DNA of 42,942 nucleotides from Rhodobacteraceae bacterium REDSEA-S34_B6. Its GTDB lineage: Bacteria; Pseudomonadota; Alphaproteobacteria; Rhodobacterales; Rhodobacteraceae. Both the position numbers and the translations under genes were made by a program. This document shows, one piece after another, positions 18,635 to 27,645 of this stretch. The notes under the pieces are model-generated. The model did no database searches, was not told the origin of the DNA, and saw only the letters and a list, made by a program, of their open reading frames with translations. The stretch covers positions 68,838-111,779 of the forward strand of contig LUQC01000036.1 of assembly GCA_001627925.1 (NCBI GenBank), read 5' to 3'. Each line of letters opens with the position of its first letter. The first letter of the stretch is position 1.

Positions 18635-19081
18635 TTAATTTAGCCTAAATACAGCAGCATTTAGTGTCGCGGCGAATGCTACCCAGGCTAAATATGGCAA
18701 AAACAGAACTCCTGCCAATGATGAATATAACCAGAAGACGCATGTGGAAATCAACACAGAGACTAATAAAAAAAGTATAATCATTAAACCGAGTTTTATA
18801 TTCTTTAATCCAAAAAATACAGGCGTCCACAAAGTATTTATAGCAATCTGGAGCGCCCATAATGCTAATGCAGAGCCTGAATTCTCAAGATTTGCCAAAG
18901 TTGCTCCACTATAGGACATGAGTATGTAAAGAATTGGCCAAGCAACAGGAAAAATCCAATTAGGTGGAGTCCACCTTGGCTTATTTAAATCTGAGTACCA
19001 CTTTCCTGGAGGGAAAAGTGATCCTGTTAGGCCCGCAGCCATACAAGCAAATAAAAAAATCAGAAAATCTATCCAGAACAT
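18635..19081 (-). CDS. tspO: TspO/MBR-family tryptophan-rich sensory protein
   Basis: An outer-membrane-associated porphyrin-binding protein in Rhodobacter, where it modulates photosynthesis gene expression in response to oxygen. The 148 residues form five hydrophobic helices with the typical conserved Trp/Pro blocks: LFPPGKWYSDLNKPRWTPPN near the N-terminus, WPILYILMSYSG, and LALWALQIAINTLWTPVFFG. It follows crtB by about 30 bases on the same strand, as in Rhodobacter, and converges with the crtC remnant four bases away. Confidence 0.94.
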   Translation of the reverse strand: MFWIDFLIFLFACMAAGLTGSLFPPGKWYSDLNKPRWTPPNWIFPVAWPILYILMSYSGATLANLENSGSALALWALQIAINTLWTPVFFGLKNIKLGLMIILFLLVSVLISTCVFWLYSSLAGVLFLPYLAWVAFAATLNAAVFRLN

Positions 19082-19111
19082 ATTGTTTCATCTTCCCAAA
19101 AACTATCTTGG

Positions 19112-20128
19112 CTAGGCGCGATAATGCTCAAGGTCTCTTTGGCGAAGTTGCTCTAGTATTGAGATAAAACGGTCACTCCAATCAAAGCCATCAAGCTTCT
19201 TAACTTCAGCGGCATCAACAAGAAATTTTGTTTGTTCTAGAGGCTGGGCATAACGAGTAGCGGGGCCTGGTAACATCAAACTAGCACCCGCCTGTGCACA
19301 AGATAATAAAAGTAATCCTACCTTTTTTGTCCGCGACGTCTTAGCCCGAAGAGTGATACTGTCATATTTATTGTTTCGAATTTCCTGTCCAATTGCTGCG
19401 TAAATGTGACGCGCAGAAAACATGGCTGGCCTGACAGCTCTTGGCAGGCAAACGATCCCAGATTCTGAGCGTTGATATAAAATTTCTGCTTTTGATAGTA
19501 ACCGATGCGCTAACTCCCTTATTTCGGGTGTTGGAGCAGGAGCCTTTAAAAAAGAATTTGGGTTTACACCAACCTCTTTCATCCAGTTTAGAGGGATATA
19601 TAAACGTCCTTCCCGAGCATCTTCCCCAATATCACGAGCAATATTGGTAAGTTGCATCGCAACACCTAAATCACATGCACGTGCCAGAACATTAGAGTCC
19701 CGCTGCCGCATAATAACGCACATCATCACGCCAACAGCCGAAGCTACCCTAGCAGAATAAGCAACTAGTTCGTCGAACGTGTTATAACGACGCTCCATCG
19801 CATCCCAAACCAAACCTTCAATTAAGGCTTCCGGCAAGGCACGTGGCATCTGCGTTTCCTCAACCATTCTTGCAAAAGCTCGATCCATTGGAAGATTTCT
19901 AGGCTTGCCAGAATAAACCTGTTCTAACCTTTCGACTAAGTCATAAACAGAGGCGGATTTATCTTCCTTTAGATCAACTTCATCATCAGCTAAACGACAG
20001 AAAGCATAGAGCGCCAAGCACGAATTACGGACCACACGCGGTAGTAACCGAGACGCTGCGTGAAAACTGAGAGAGCCATTTTTAATCGCATTTTCGCAAT
20101 AATCTAAATCTTCCTGGCTATTGGACAT
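19112..20128 (-). CDS. crtB: Phytoene synthase
   Basis: Condenses two GGPP into phytoene. The 338-residue protein has the first Asp-rich motif in RLADDEVD (48-52) and the second in NIARDIGEDAREGRLYIP, both needed for Mg-diphosphate binding. The start at 20128 has GGAGG eight bases upstream and gives the usual N-terminus; an in-frame codon at 20143 would overlap crtI. It lies 1 base downstream of the crtI stop, forming the classical crtIB pair under the crtI/crtA PpsR boxes. Confidence 0.95.
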   Translation of the reverse strand: MSNSQEDLDYCENAIKNGSLSFHAASRLLPRVVRNSCLALYAFCRLADDEVDLKEDKSASVYDLVERLEQVYSGKPRNLPMDRAFARMVEETQMPRALPEALIEGLVWDAMERRYNTFDELVAYSARVASAVGVMMCVIMRQRDSNVLARACDLGVAMQLTNIARDIGEDAREGRLYIPLNWMKEVGVNPNSFLKAPAPTPEIRELAHRLLSKAEILYQRSESGIVCLPRAVRPAMFSARHIYAAIGQEIRNNKYDSITLRAKTSRTKKVGLLLLSCAQAGASLMLPGPATRYAQPLEQTKFLVDAAEVKKLDGFDWSDRFISILEQLRQRDLEHYRA

Positions 20129-20129
20129 T

Positions 20130-21674
20130 CTATGAGCCTCCAATCACTGGATCTGTAACAAGCTGCGCTAAAACTTCGGATGACGTAACAACGCTTGGAA
20201 TGCCCGCACCCGGGTGAGTTCCTGCACCAACAAGATAGAGGTTTTCAATTTCTTCACTAATATTGTGTGGCCTGAACCAGGCCGATTGAAAAATACGAGG
20301 CTCAAGAGAAAACCCTGCTCCATATGGACTTAGGTAGCGTTTCTCAAAATCCTCAGGAGTTAGTACGTGCTCCGCAACGACTTCACTGGAAAAACCAGGG
20401 ATTGTCTCTTCAAGCACTTCGCGCATTTTATTTTTATAAATTTCTAATTCTTTACACCAGTCGACAGGAGTTGATGTTTTGAGATTTGGGACCGGAGACA
20501 ATGCATAGAAACAATCGCTCCCCTCTGGCGCAACGCTGGAGTCCGTTATTGAGGGACGGTGAAGATAAATTGACATGTCATCAGCTAAATAACATCTATC
20601 AAAAATATCACTTAATAATCCACGATAACGAGGCCCATTAATAATTGTGTGATGCCCGACGTCCTGCCATTTTTTTTTCGTATTTCGAGTACCAAAATAC
20701 CAAACAAAAAGACCCATTGACCAACGCGATTTTTTTAATTTGTTTCTCGACCAACGCCGCTTTTTGTGAGCTGGAAGAAGTTTGTCATAAGTCCAGCCAG
20801 GATCCGCATTAGAAACAACAATGTCAGCGTTCAGGTTAAGCCCATTTTCTAATATAACTCCATCAGACTTATGATTATTAACGCTTATCCTCGCAACATT
20901 TGAATTTAATAATACCTGCCCCCCCTGCTCTTTAACAACATTAGCCATCGCATCGGCTAGAGCCTGAACGCCACCTTTGACGTAGTGGACACCAAAAGCT
21001 TTTTCCAAATGACTTACTAAAATATACATGGAGGTTACATTTCTTGGATCGCCTCCAATGAATAGTGGATGGAAGGACAACGCCATCCTGAATTTAGGGT
21101 CTTTAACTCGAGCGGATACATGGGCATATACAGACCTATCCGCTCTTAACCTTATGAAGCCCGGTAGTTCCTTCACTAAATCCCAAAGCTTGTTCATGGG
21201 TTTTCTACCCAAACCCTCGAATCCAAAAACGTAACGCTTTTCACAATCGTCAAGAAATTTAAGGTAACCCTTTAAATCTTGCGGAAAATTCCGGGTCACT
21301 TCAGCAAGCATATCTTTTTCATCTCGCCGCACCTGGAAACGCGATCCATCCTGCCATCTAATCTCATAAAAAGGATCTAATGGGACTAAATTAACATCTG
21401 CACTAAACTCTCTCCCGCAATCCGCCCAAAGTTTTTCAAATACCTGCGGAACTGTAAGTATTGTCGGACCTAAATCAAATCTAAATCCATTTTTTGTAAC
21501 TGATGAACCCCTGCCACCAACGCGATCCAATCGATCAATTATAGTTACAGAATAGCCTTTAGCGCCCAGTCGCATTGCTGCAGACAAACCTCCGAGGCCA
21601 GCCCCTATTACAACGGCAGACGATTTGGCATGCGACACCAGAGGTATCTTAAGATTTGGCTCCAAACGTGTCAT
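20130..21674 (-). CDS. crtI: Phytoene desaturase
   Basis: FAD-dependent desaturation of phytoene to neurosporene (three steps in the spheroidene group). It has the dinucleotide fold VVIGAGLGGLSAAMRLGAKG, the block GFRFDLGPTILTVPQ, and the C-terminal bacterial desaturase signature LYLVGAGTHPGAGIPSV. The start is uncertain. ATG 21692 overlaps a plausible -10 (TATTGT at 21684-21689, seventeen bases from TTGTAA). ATG 21674 is inside the PpsR box and nearly leaderless. GTG 21638 is also possible. I give 21674 (514 residues), which best matches family length. Confidence 0.94.
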   Translation of the reverse strand: MTRLEPNLKIPLVSHAKSSAVVIGAGLGGLSAAMRLGAKGYSVTIIDRLDRVGGRGSSVTKNGFRFDLGPTILTVPQVFEKLWADCGREFSADVNLVPLDPFYEIRWQDGSRFQVRRDEKDMLAEVTRNFPQDLKGYLKFLDDCEKRYVFGFEGLGRKPMNKLWDLVKELPGFIRLRADRSVYAHVSARVKDPKFRMALSFHPLFIGGDPRNVTSMYILVSHLEKAFGVHYVKGGVQALADAMANVVKEQGGQVLLNSNVARISVNNHKSDGVILENGLNLNADIVVSNADPGWTYDKLLPAHKKRRWSRNKLKKSRWSMGLFVWYFGTRNTKKKWQDVGHHTIINGPRYRGLLSDIFDRCYLADDMSIYLHRPSITDSSVAPEGSDCFYALSPVPNLKTSTPVDWCKELEIYKNKMREVLEETIPGFSSEVVAEHVLTPEDFEKRYLSPYGAGFSLEPRIFQSAWFRPHNISEEIENLYLVGAGTHPGAGIPSVVTSSEVLAQLVTDPVIGGS

Positions 21675-21686
21675 ATTAAATTGACA
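21669..21686. promoter_or_regulatory. PpsR/CrtJ box 1 between crtI and crtA
   Basis: TGTCATATTAAATTGACA is an exact TGT-N12-ACA site. It lies at the very 5' end of crtI, over the ATG at 21674 and next to a candidate minus-strand -10, so binding should block crtIB initiation. Seven bases separate it from the second box. Confidence 0.88.
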
Positions 21687-21693
21687 ATACATC

Positions 21694-21711
21694 TGTCCAT
21701 TTTATTTTACA
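21694..21711. promoter_or_regulatory. PpsR/CrtJ box 2 between crtI and crtA
   Basis: TGTCCATTTTATTTTACA is an exact TGT-N12-ACA site that ends four bases before the ATG at 21716. It covers the candidate -35 of the crtI promoter. The two boxes are seven bases apart, the compact pairing expected for cooperative PpsR tetramer binding. It should control crtA-bchIDO as well as crtIB-tspO. Confidence 0.88.
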
Positions 21712-21715
21712 ATAG

Positions 21716-22483
21716 ATGTCTTTTGTGTTTCACTACCGGCAAGCCCTGCTCTATTTTTTTAACTGGAGGCATATTATACAGACGGTAACCATAAGCCTTT
21801 ATCGTTTTGACGGGGTAATGCGCCAAATGTGGGCATTTGCTATGATGGGACTTGCGAGGCAAAAACTTAAAAATTTAAATAATTTACGCTTCTGGAAGCT
21901 ATTAGGTTCAGGAACGGATCAAGGATTCACTCCAATCCCAAATTTTGGTGTATATGCAATTCTCTGCGTTTGGGATACAGCTGAGGAGGCGTATGATTTT
22001 ACAAATAACTCAAAAGTATTTTCAAGCTATAAATCACAATCCATAGAACATGCCACAATTTATATGGAAGCAGTTTCATCTCGTGGGAAATGGTCTCATA
22101 CAGAACCATTTTTGGTTCATTCTAAGGATATAGAGGGGCCAATTGCCATTTTAACCCGCGCTACAGTTCGTTGGACAAAACTAATAAATTTTTGGAAGCA
22201 ATCGCCCTCAATTAGTGAGCGAATAGGGAATAATACAGATGTTTTATTCAAGGTTGGGTTGGGAGAGGTGCCATTGCGCCAGCAACTAACTTTTTCAATC
22301 TGGCCAAACTTGGGCTCGATGAAAAAATTTGCTCATGTGAGCGGGCCCCATCGTGAAGCTATTGATAAAGTCAGAAGTGGAAATTGGTTTAAAGAAGAAC
22401 TATACGCCCGTTTTCGCGTAAAGAAAATTGAAGGATATTGGCCTGCTCTTGGCAAACTAAATAATCAGGAAAAATATAGATGA
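21716..22483 (+). CDS. crtA: Spheroidene monooxygenase
   Basis: Oxygen-dependent insertion of the C-2 keto group that turns spheroidene into spheroidenone. The body is intact: FRW-type blocks FWKLLGSGTDQGFTPIPNFGVYA, ILTRATVRWTKLINFWKQSP, LFKVGLGEVPLRQQLTFSIWP and GNWFKEELYARF. The start is odd. Homologues begin at MQTVTLS..., and here the matching residues (QTVTISLYRFDG) are preceded by ATT-ATA with GGAGG (21765-21769) six bases before the ATA (21776). The only upstream ATG (21716) adds 20 residues and lies five bases from a PpsR box. The gene overlaps bchI by ATGA. Confidence 0.9.
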   Translation: MSFVFHYRQALLYFFNWRHIIQTVTISLYRFDGVMRQMWAFAMMGLARQKLKNLNNLRFWKLLGSGTDQGFTPIPNFGVYAILCVWDTAEEAYDFTNNSKVFSSYKSQSIEHATIYMEAVSSRGKWSHTEPFLVHSKDIEGPIAILTRATVRWTKLINFWKQSPSISERIGNNTDVLFKVGLGEVPLRQQLTFSIWPNLGSMKKFAHVSGPHREAIDKVRSGNWFKEELYARFRVKKIEGYWPALGKLNNQEKYR

Positions 22484-23484
22484 ATACACCCTTTCCATTT
22501 ACGGCAATAGTTGGCCAAGATAATATGAAGTTAGCGCTGGTTCTTACTGCCATTGATCCAAAGATTGGCGGCGTACTAGTGTTTGGAGACAGAGGCACTG
22601 GAAAGTCCACTGCTATAAGAGCTTTTGCTGATCTGTTACCACCAATAAGAGTAGTAACTGGATGTCCGATAAACTCAGAGACCCATGCAGATGTACCTTC
22701 TTGGGTAGATACAACGACAAAAAAAACAGAAAAAATAAATACTCCAGTGGTTGACTTGCCACTGGGCATTAGCTCCGACCGTATAACTGGCGCTCTGGAT
22801 ATAGAATTTGCTTTAGTTGAAGGAATAAAGAGGTTTCAAACTGGCCTACTTGCGAAAGCAAATCGCGGGTACCTTTATATTGATGAAGTAAACCTATTAG
22901 AAGACCATCTTGTCGACTTATTATTGGACGTAGCACAATCCGGCGAGAATGTTGTGGAACGGGAAGGTTTATCAATCCGACATGCATCTCGGTTCATTTT
23001 AATCGGCTCGGGAAATCCGGAAGAAGGAGAGCTAAGACCTCAGCTTCTTGATCGGTTTGGGTTATCGGTTGAGGTTTTGACACCGGATACGGTCAACGAG
23101 CGTATTGAAGTTATAAAAAGAAGAGATGACTACGATAAACACCCTGAGGAATATGCGGCAACTTGGGACAAAGAAAACAGAAAACTCCGGAACAAAATCC
23201 AAAAAGCCAGAAAAAGCCTCGGTTCAATCACTGTGGACAGCAAAATTTTGGAACATTGCGCACAAATCTGTATAGACTTGGGTAGCGACGGTCTTCGAGG
23301 AGAGCTTACCCTAGTCAGAACGGCAAGAGCATTAGCGGCTTTTAATGGTAAAGAACGTGTGGATGTCGGGCATATAAAAACAATTGCTCCAATGGCGCTA
23401 AGTCATAGACTGCGAAGAGACCCGCTTGATGACGCAGGCTCAGGAACAAGGGTCGAAAGATCGGTTCAAAAAATTATAGGATAA
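22480..23484 (+). CDS. bchI: Magnesium chelatase subunit I
   Basis: The AAA+ ATPase ring subunit of Mg-chelatase, which with BchD drives Mg insertion into protoporphyrin IX by BchH. The Walker A GDRGTGKST is at 36-44 and the Walker B GYLYIDEVNLL at about 130-140. The sensor region GSGNPEEGELRPQLLDRFGL follows. The 334-residue length is normal. It overlaps crtA by 4 bases and is followed by bchD after 2 bases, the classical crtA-bchIDO order. Confidence 0.97.
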   Translation: MNTPFPFTAIVGQDNMKLALVLTAIDPKIGGVLVFGDRGTGKSTAIRAFADLLPPIRVVTGCPINSETHADVPSWVDTTTKKTEKINTPVVDLPLGISSDRITGALDIEFALVEGIKRFQTGLLAKANRGYLYIDEVNLLEDHLVDLLLDVAQSGENVVEREGLSIRHASRFILIGSGNPEEGELRPQLLDRFGLSVEVLTPDTVNERIEVIKRRDDYDKHPEEYAATWDKENRKLRNKIQKARKSLGSITVDSKILEHCAQICIDLGSDGLRGELTLVRTARALAAFNGKERVDVGHIKTIAPMALSHRLRRDPLDDAGSGTRVERSVQKIIG

Positions 23485-23486
23485 AA

Positions 23487-25166
23487 ATGCCAGAAGTTAA
23501 CATGGACAGTGCTAAACTTGCTGAAATAGCTCTAAGTTTGTGTTCGTTTGCACCGCATGATTTTGGAGGTATAGTTTTTAAAAATGCCAGTGAAACACAT
23601 ACGTCCCATATAAGAAACCTATTTAAGTCAGGGGAAATAGATGCAACGGTCCTTCAACCTTTTTACACACTAAAGGATCTGACCGGTGGGATAGATGCTA
23701 TCTCTACCATGTCGAGTGGGAAACTTGTTAAGCAGCCTGGGTTATTGGAAAAACTGGGATGGTTTATACAAGTCATGGGCGAGCGATTACCCTTAGAAAA
23801 TCAAGCCGTAATGTGCAAACGGATAGATGAAAAAAAAATTGGTCCAGTCTTAATTTTGGATGAATCTCAACAGGATGAACCAAATGCGTTCCCCAAGATT
23901 TCGGATCGGCTCGCGTTCCAGGTTGACTTGATCAACGTGAGATATTGTGACTTTAAACCTGAAAAACCGTTAACACCTGACAGTAATACTTTTCGCGCGA
24001 AACTCACTAAGGACCAACAAAAAGCGCTTGTAATCTCAGCCATAAAACTTGGTATACATAGCATCCGTCCAGTATTAATGGCTCAAAAAGCCGCTCAAAT
24101 TTTATCTTCTATCAACGGCCGTGAAGAAGTCTCAAACGGCGACCTAGAACTTGCTAGTGTGATGGTATTAGCTCACAGGGCCGTGATACTGGAGAGTATC
24201 GAACCCGATCAAACCGATGATAACATTCAGGAAAATAAAACATCTGAAAAGGATGAAGGTGATGAGTTAACTAAAGAAGATCAAACACGATTTTTACAAG
24301 ATATGATTATTGAAGCTGTAAAAGCAAAACTCCCTGACGATTTGATAAACCAACTTAAGGTTACAAGCAAAGGAGTATCAAGGAGTAGCAAAACAGGATC
24401 CGGCTACAAGATAAAAGCCAAAGTGCGAGGACGTCCAAGACCATCCATTAATGGAAGGCCAAACGGCCAAGAAAGAATAGAAATTTTATCAACACTGCGA
24501 AATGCAGCTCCATGGCAAAAAATGAGAAAAGCACAAAAACCAGATCGAGAAGGAATAATAATACTTCCTGGAGACTTAGAAATCCAACAATTCGACGACA
24601 GATCCGAGCGAGTAATTATTTTCGTAGTTGATGCATCAGGGTCAGCAGCTGTGGCTCGATTAGCTGAAGCCAAGGGTGCCGTAGAATTAATGCTTGCAAA
24701 TGCATATTCGAAACGAGATTTTGTTGCGTTAATAGGATTTAGAGGCCAAGTCGCAGAGATCCTCCTAGAGCCAACACGCTCCTTAGTTCAGGCAAAAAAG
24801 AACTTATCTTCTTTTGCAGCCGGGGGCGGTACTCCCTTAGCATCCGGTTTGGAAAAGGCGCTTAAAATGGCGGAACGCTCACGACAGAATGGCAAAACTC
24901 CTGTAATGGCCGTATTAACCGATGGGAAAGCAAACATAGATTTGGACGGAAACCCAGGACGCGACAAAGCAATTGACGATGCTCAAAAGATAACCAGCAT
25001 AGCCCGAGACCTTAAAATTTCCGCAGTTTTCATCGATGTTGGTCGACAATCAAATCCAAAACTTCTCGATTTGGCACATAAAATGGATGCAGAGTATATA
25101 AATCTACCTAGAGCGAACGCGAAAGACCTTTCTCAATCGCTCAGAACCTCCTTGGAAAAAGCGTGA
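23487..25166 (+). CDS. bchD: Magnesium chelatase subunit D
   Basis: The second AAA+ subunit of Mg-chelatase, a platform between BchI and BchH. The 559 residues comprise a degenerate N-terminal AAA+ domain without a proper Walker A, an acidic linker (about 245-270, NKTSEKDEGDELTKEDQ), and a C-terminal von Willebrand A domain. The latter has the MIDAS motif in VVDASGSAA and the second metal-site region GGGTPLASGLEKAL. Normal length. The last bases overlap the GTG start of bchO. Confidence 0.96.
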   Translation: MPEVNMDSAKLAEIALSLCSFAPHDFGGIVFKNASETHTSHIRNLFKSGEIDATVLQPFYTLKDLTGGIDAISTMSSGKLVKQPGLLEKLGWFIQVMGERLPLENQAVMCKRIDEKKIGPVLILDESQQDEPNAFPKISDRLAFQVDLINVRYCDFKPEKPLTPDSNTFRAKLTKDQQKALVISAIKLGIHSIRPVLMAQKAAQILSSINGREEVSNGDLELASVMVLAHRAVILESIEPDQTDDNIQENKTSEKDEGDELTKEDQTRFLQDMIIEAVKAKLPDDLINQLKVTSKGVSRSSKTGSGYKIKAKVRGRPRPSINGRPNGQERIEILSTLRNAAPWQKMRKAQKPDREGIIILPGDLEIQQFDDRSERVIIFVVDASGSAAVARLAEAKGAVELMLANAYSKRDFVALIGFRGQVAEILLEPTRSLVQAKKNLSSFAAGGGTPLASGLEKALKMAERSRQNGKTPVMAVLTDGKANIDLDGNPGRDKAIDDAQKITSIARDLKISAVFIDVGRQSNPKLLDLAHKMDAEYINLPRANAKDLSQSLRTSLEKA

Positions 25167-26014
25167 CCGTAATTATACCAAAATGGTGGCCAAATAGATC
25201 GAATTCCGAATTTATAAAGTCAGAAAATTACAATTGGCACATTCAGAAATTTGGCTCTACCGGTAAAAAGTTATTGCTTATTCACGGGACCGGCGCATCG
25301 TCACATAGCTGGTACCCTTTGATTCAGAATCTTAACTTGGAGTTTGAAATATTATGTTTGGATTTGCCAGGACACGGTTTTACTCGGGCATTTGCAAAGC
25401 AAAACAAACAACTAGTAACCATTGTAGATCAAATTTCTTATTTATTAAGAAAACTAGACTTTTATCCCAATATAATCATAGGTCATTCCGCAGGCGCTGC
25501 TGTAGCATATGAGCTAGCAAAAAAAATTGAAACAGAACCAAATACAATAGCTATTAATGCTGCATTTGGCCAATTTTCAGGATTAGCGGGCTTAGCTTTT
25601 CCCTATTTTGCAAAACTCGCTGCTTCTACAACCATTCCAGCAAGATTTTTAAACCTACTTGCAAGCAGAGAAGAAATCGTCAGAAAATTACTTGCTAGTA
25701 CGGGCTCCACCATTCCAGAGCAGCAAATAAAATGCTATCAATATCTTTTTAGTAATCCCGACCATGTAGATGGAACGCTGCAACTAATGGCGGATTGGGA
25801 TCTTGGAAATTTTTTGGATCGACTACCTGAAGAAACTTCACCAATTCATTTTTTGGTTGGAGATAAGGATGAAACTGTTCCGCCCCACATTTCTAAAAGT
25901 TGGGACCAGTTGATGCCAAACTCGTCACTTACAAAATATAGGGGGCTAGGACACCTGCTACACGAGGAAGATCCCAGCGCCGTTTCATCCATATTAAAAA
26001 GAAATAGCTTCTAA
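25163..26014 (+). CDS. bchO: BchO, alpha/beta-hydrolase of the Mg-chelatase operon
   Basis: An alpha/beta-hydrolase-fold protein of 283 residues, always found with bchID, whose exact role in Mg-protoporphyrin synthesis is not settled. Visible elements are the oxyanion strand LLLIHGTGASSHSW, the nucleophile elbow GHSAGAAVAYELA, the acid region FLVGDKDETVP, and the final His in GLGHLLHEEDP. It starts with GTG overlapping the bchD stop (GTGA). It converges with cycA, 25 bases apart; no terminator hairpin is seen in that gap. Confidence 0.9.
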   Translation: MTVIIPKWWPNRSNSEFIKSENYNWHIQKFGSTGKKLLLIHGTGASSHSWYPLIQNLNLEFEILCLDLPGHGFTRAFAKQNKQLVTIVDQISYLLRKLDFYPNIIIGHSAGAAVAYELAKKIETEPNTIAINAAFGQFSGLAGLAFPYFAKLAASTTIPARFLNLLASREEIVRKLLASTGSTIPEQQIKCYQYLFSNPDHVDGTLQLMADWDLGNFLDRLPEETSPIHFLVGDKDETVPPHISKSWDQLMPNSSLTKYRGLGHLLHEEDPSAVSSILKRNSF

Positions 26015-26039
26015 GTCTGCTTTAAAATAAATGGGTGGG

Positions 26040-26363
26040 CTATTCAGAAACCGAGAGCAAATATGCCCAAATATTGAGAACATCAGCTTCTTTCTTTGAT
26101 AAATTCTGTGGTGTTTCCCCAAGCGCAGCCAAGCTCTTTCCATATTTGAAGCCGTCAACGCTTCCTGCTGTTCTTCCAGAAATACCGTAGAGATTTGGAC
26201 CGGTCTTACCGCCCTTTACAATTGTGTTTCCACCGTCATCCACGATCATATGACAGGATTTACACTTATTAAATGCCTTCTTGCCTTTGGTAGCATCTCC
26301 GGCTGCAACTGCACCAGAGGCCATCATGGTTGCGACAGCGCAAATGTTCAAAACTTTTTTCAT
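26040..26363 (-). CDS. cycA: Cytochrome c2-type protein lacking the axial-Met region
   Basis: Cytochrome c2 normally shuttles electrons from the bc1 complex to the reaction centre in the periplasm. The 107-residue precursor has a signal peptide (cut near AVAAGDA), the haem site CKSCH, and the expected [19 protein letters not shown]. It ends with the usual [16 protein letters not shown] helix. Between these blocks the roughly 35-38 residues that normally carry WDEE...FVQYVQDPTKFL and the sixth haem ligand in KMTF are absent; the frame is kept. The only Met in the mature part is the one right after CxxCH. Redox function is therefore doubtful. The start at 26363 has GGAGG five bases upstream. 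Confidence 0.85.
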   Translation of the reverse strand: MKKVLNICAVATMMASGAVAAGDATKGKKAFNKCKSCHMIVDDGGNTIVKGGKTGPNLYGISGRTAGSVDGFKYGKSLAALGETPQNLSKKEADVLNIWAYLLSVSE

Positions 26364-26430
26364 ATAATCCTCCACTATTCCACAAAAGAAACTTAGTGCT
26401 CGTTGTATAAAGTCAACATAAAGTGATATA

Positions 26431-27645
26431 TTACGCAACGGCCCTTGATACAGCACATTGCTTCCAGAGTGTACTAAGTGCAAAGATCAAGTTTTCTATA
26501 TCGATATCAGAATGAAGTGGTGATGGTGTGAACCGTAATCTTTCTGTTCCTTTCGGGACTGTTGGATAGTTTATAGGCTGTACATAAATACCATACTCAT
26601 GCATCAAAATATCAGATATCTGCCTACATTTTATTGGATCTTTGATCATGACGGGAATAATGTGTGAGGAATTTTCCAAGTGTGGAATCCCAGCTTTGTC
26701 TAACCCTGCCCTTAATTTTGCAACCTGCTCTCGCTGACGTAATCTTTCCTTTTCGGAAACCTTTAAGTGAGCTACTGAAGCGCGCGCACCAGCAGCAATG
26801 GCTGGTGGAAGAGCTGTAGTGAAAATAAATCCACTAGCAAACGAACGAATGAAATCACACAAGTGATGAGATCCTGTAATATACCCACCTAATACACCGA
26901 AAGCCTTTCCCAGTGTGCCTTCAATTAATGTTATTCTGTCTGATAGCCCAAGTTGTTCAGAAACTCCTCCACCCCTGGGCCCATAGAGACCGACAGCATG
27001 CACCTCATCCAGATAAGTCATTGCCCCATGCTTTTCCGAAACTTCCACAATTTCTTGCATCGGGCAAATATCTCCATCCATGGAATAAACCGACTCAAAC
27101 GCTACGATCTTCGGCCGGTCACGGTCTAGAGCGGCTAGTTTTCTATCCAGATCCTCAGGGTCATTATGTCTCCAAATAACTTTCTCAGCTCTTGAGTGCC
27201 TTATGCCTTCAATCATACTAGCATGGTTCGATGCATCAGATAGTATAACAGCCTTAGGCAAACGAGAGCCCAAAGTACTTAACGCAGCCCAATTAGACAC
27301 ATATCCAGAAGTAAACAGAAGAGCAGCCTCTTTGTTATGAAGATCTGCAAGTTCCTTCTCTAAAAGTAAATGATGATGATTAGTACCAGAAATATTTCTA
27401 GTGCCACCTGCACCACATCCACATGAGTCGATAACATCCTTCATTGCATTTTGTACAATTGGGTTTTGTCCCATTCCAAGATAATCGTTAGAACACCACA
27501 CTGTAACTTCTTCTGGCGCATTATCATCATAACTTTTAGCCTTGGGAAAGGCGCCTGACTGACGCTCGAGTTCTGCGAAAATTCTGTAATTGCCTTCCTC
27601 TTTTAACTGATTGAGTTGACTGGCAAAAATTGCATCATAGTCCAT
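26431..27645 (-). CDS. hemA: 5-aminolevulinate synthase
   Basis: PLP-dependent condensation of glycine and succinyl-CoA, the first tetrapyrrole step in alphaproteobacteria. The 404-residue protein shows the SNDYLGMGQ and [12 protein letters not shown] blocks, [10 protein letters not shown], and the PLP lysine Lys247 in EGTLGKAFG. The ATG at 27645 has AGGA six bases upstream and gives the standard MDYDAIF N-terminus; upstream in-frame codons lie inside puhE. Its position between puhE and cycA is the usual Roseobacter arrangement, tying precursor flow to the cluster. Confidence 0.97.
   Translation of the reverse strand: MDYDAIFASQLNQLKEEGNYRIFAELERQSGAFPKAKSYDDNAPEEVTVWCSNDYLGMGQNPIVQNAMKDVIDSCGCGAGGTRNISGTNHHHLLLEKELADLHNKEAALLFTSGYVSNWAALSTLGSRLPKAVILSDASNHASMIEGIRHSRAEKVIWRHNDPEDLDRKLAALDRDRPKIVAFESVYSMDGDICPMQEIVEVSEKHGAMTYLDEVHAVGLYGPRGGGVSEQLGLSDRITLIEGTLGKAFGVLGGYITGSHHLCDFIRSFASGFIFTTALPPAIAAGARASVAHLKVSEKERLRQREQVAKLRAGLDKAGIPHLENSSHIIPVMIKDPIKCRQISDILMHEYGIYVQPINYPTVPKGTERLRFTPSPLHSDIDIENLIFALSTLWKQCAVSRAVA

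Noticed and set aside
26015-26039. Bidirectional terminator between convergent bchO and cycA
   Set aside because: Only 25 bases are available and no inverted repeat with adjacent T-run was found.
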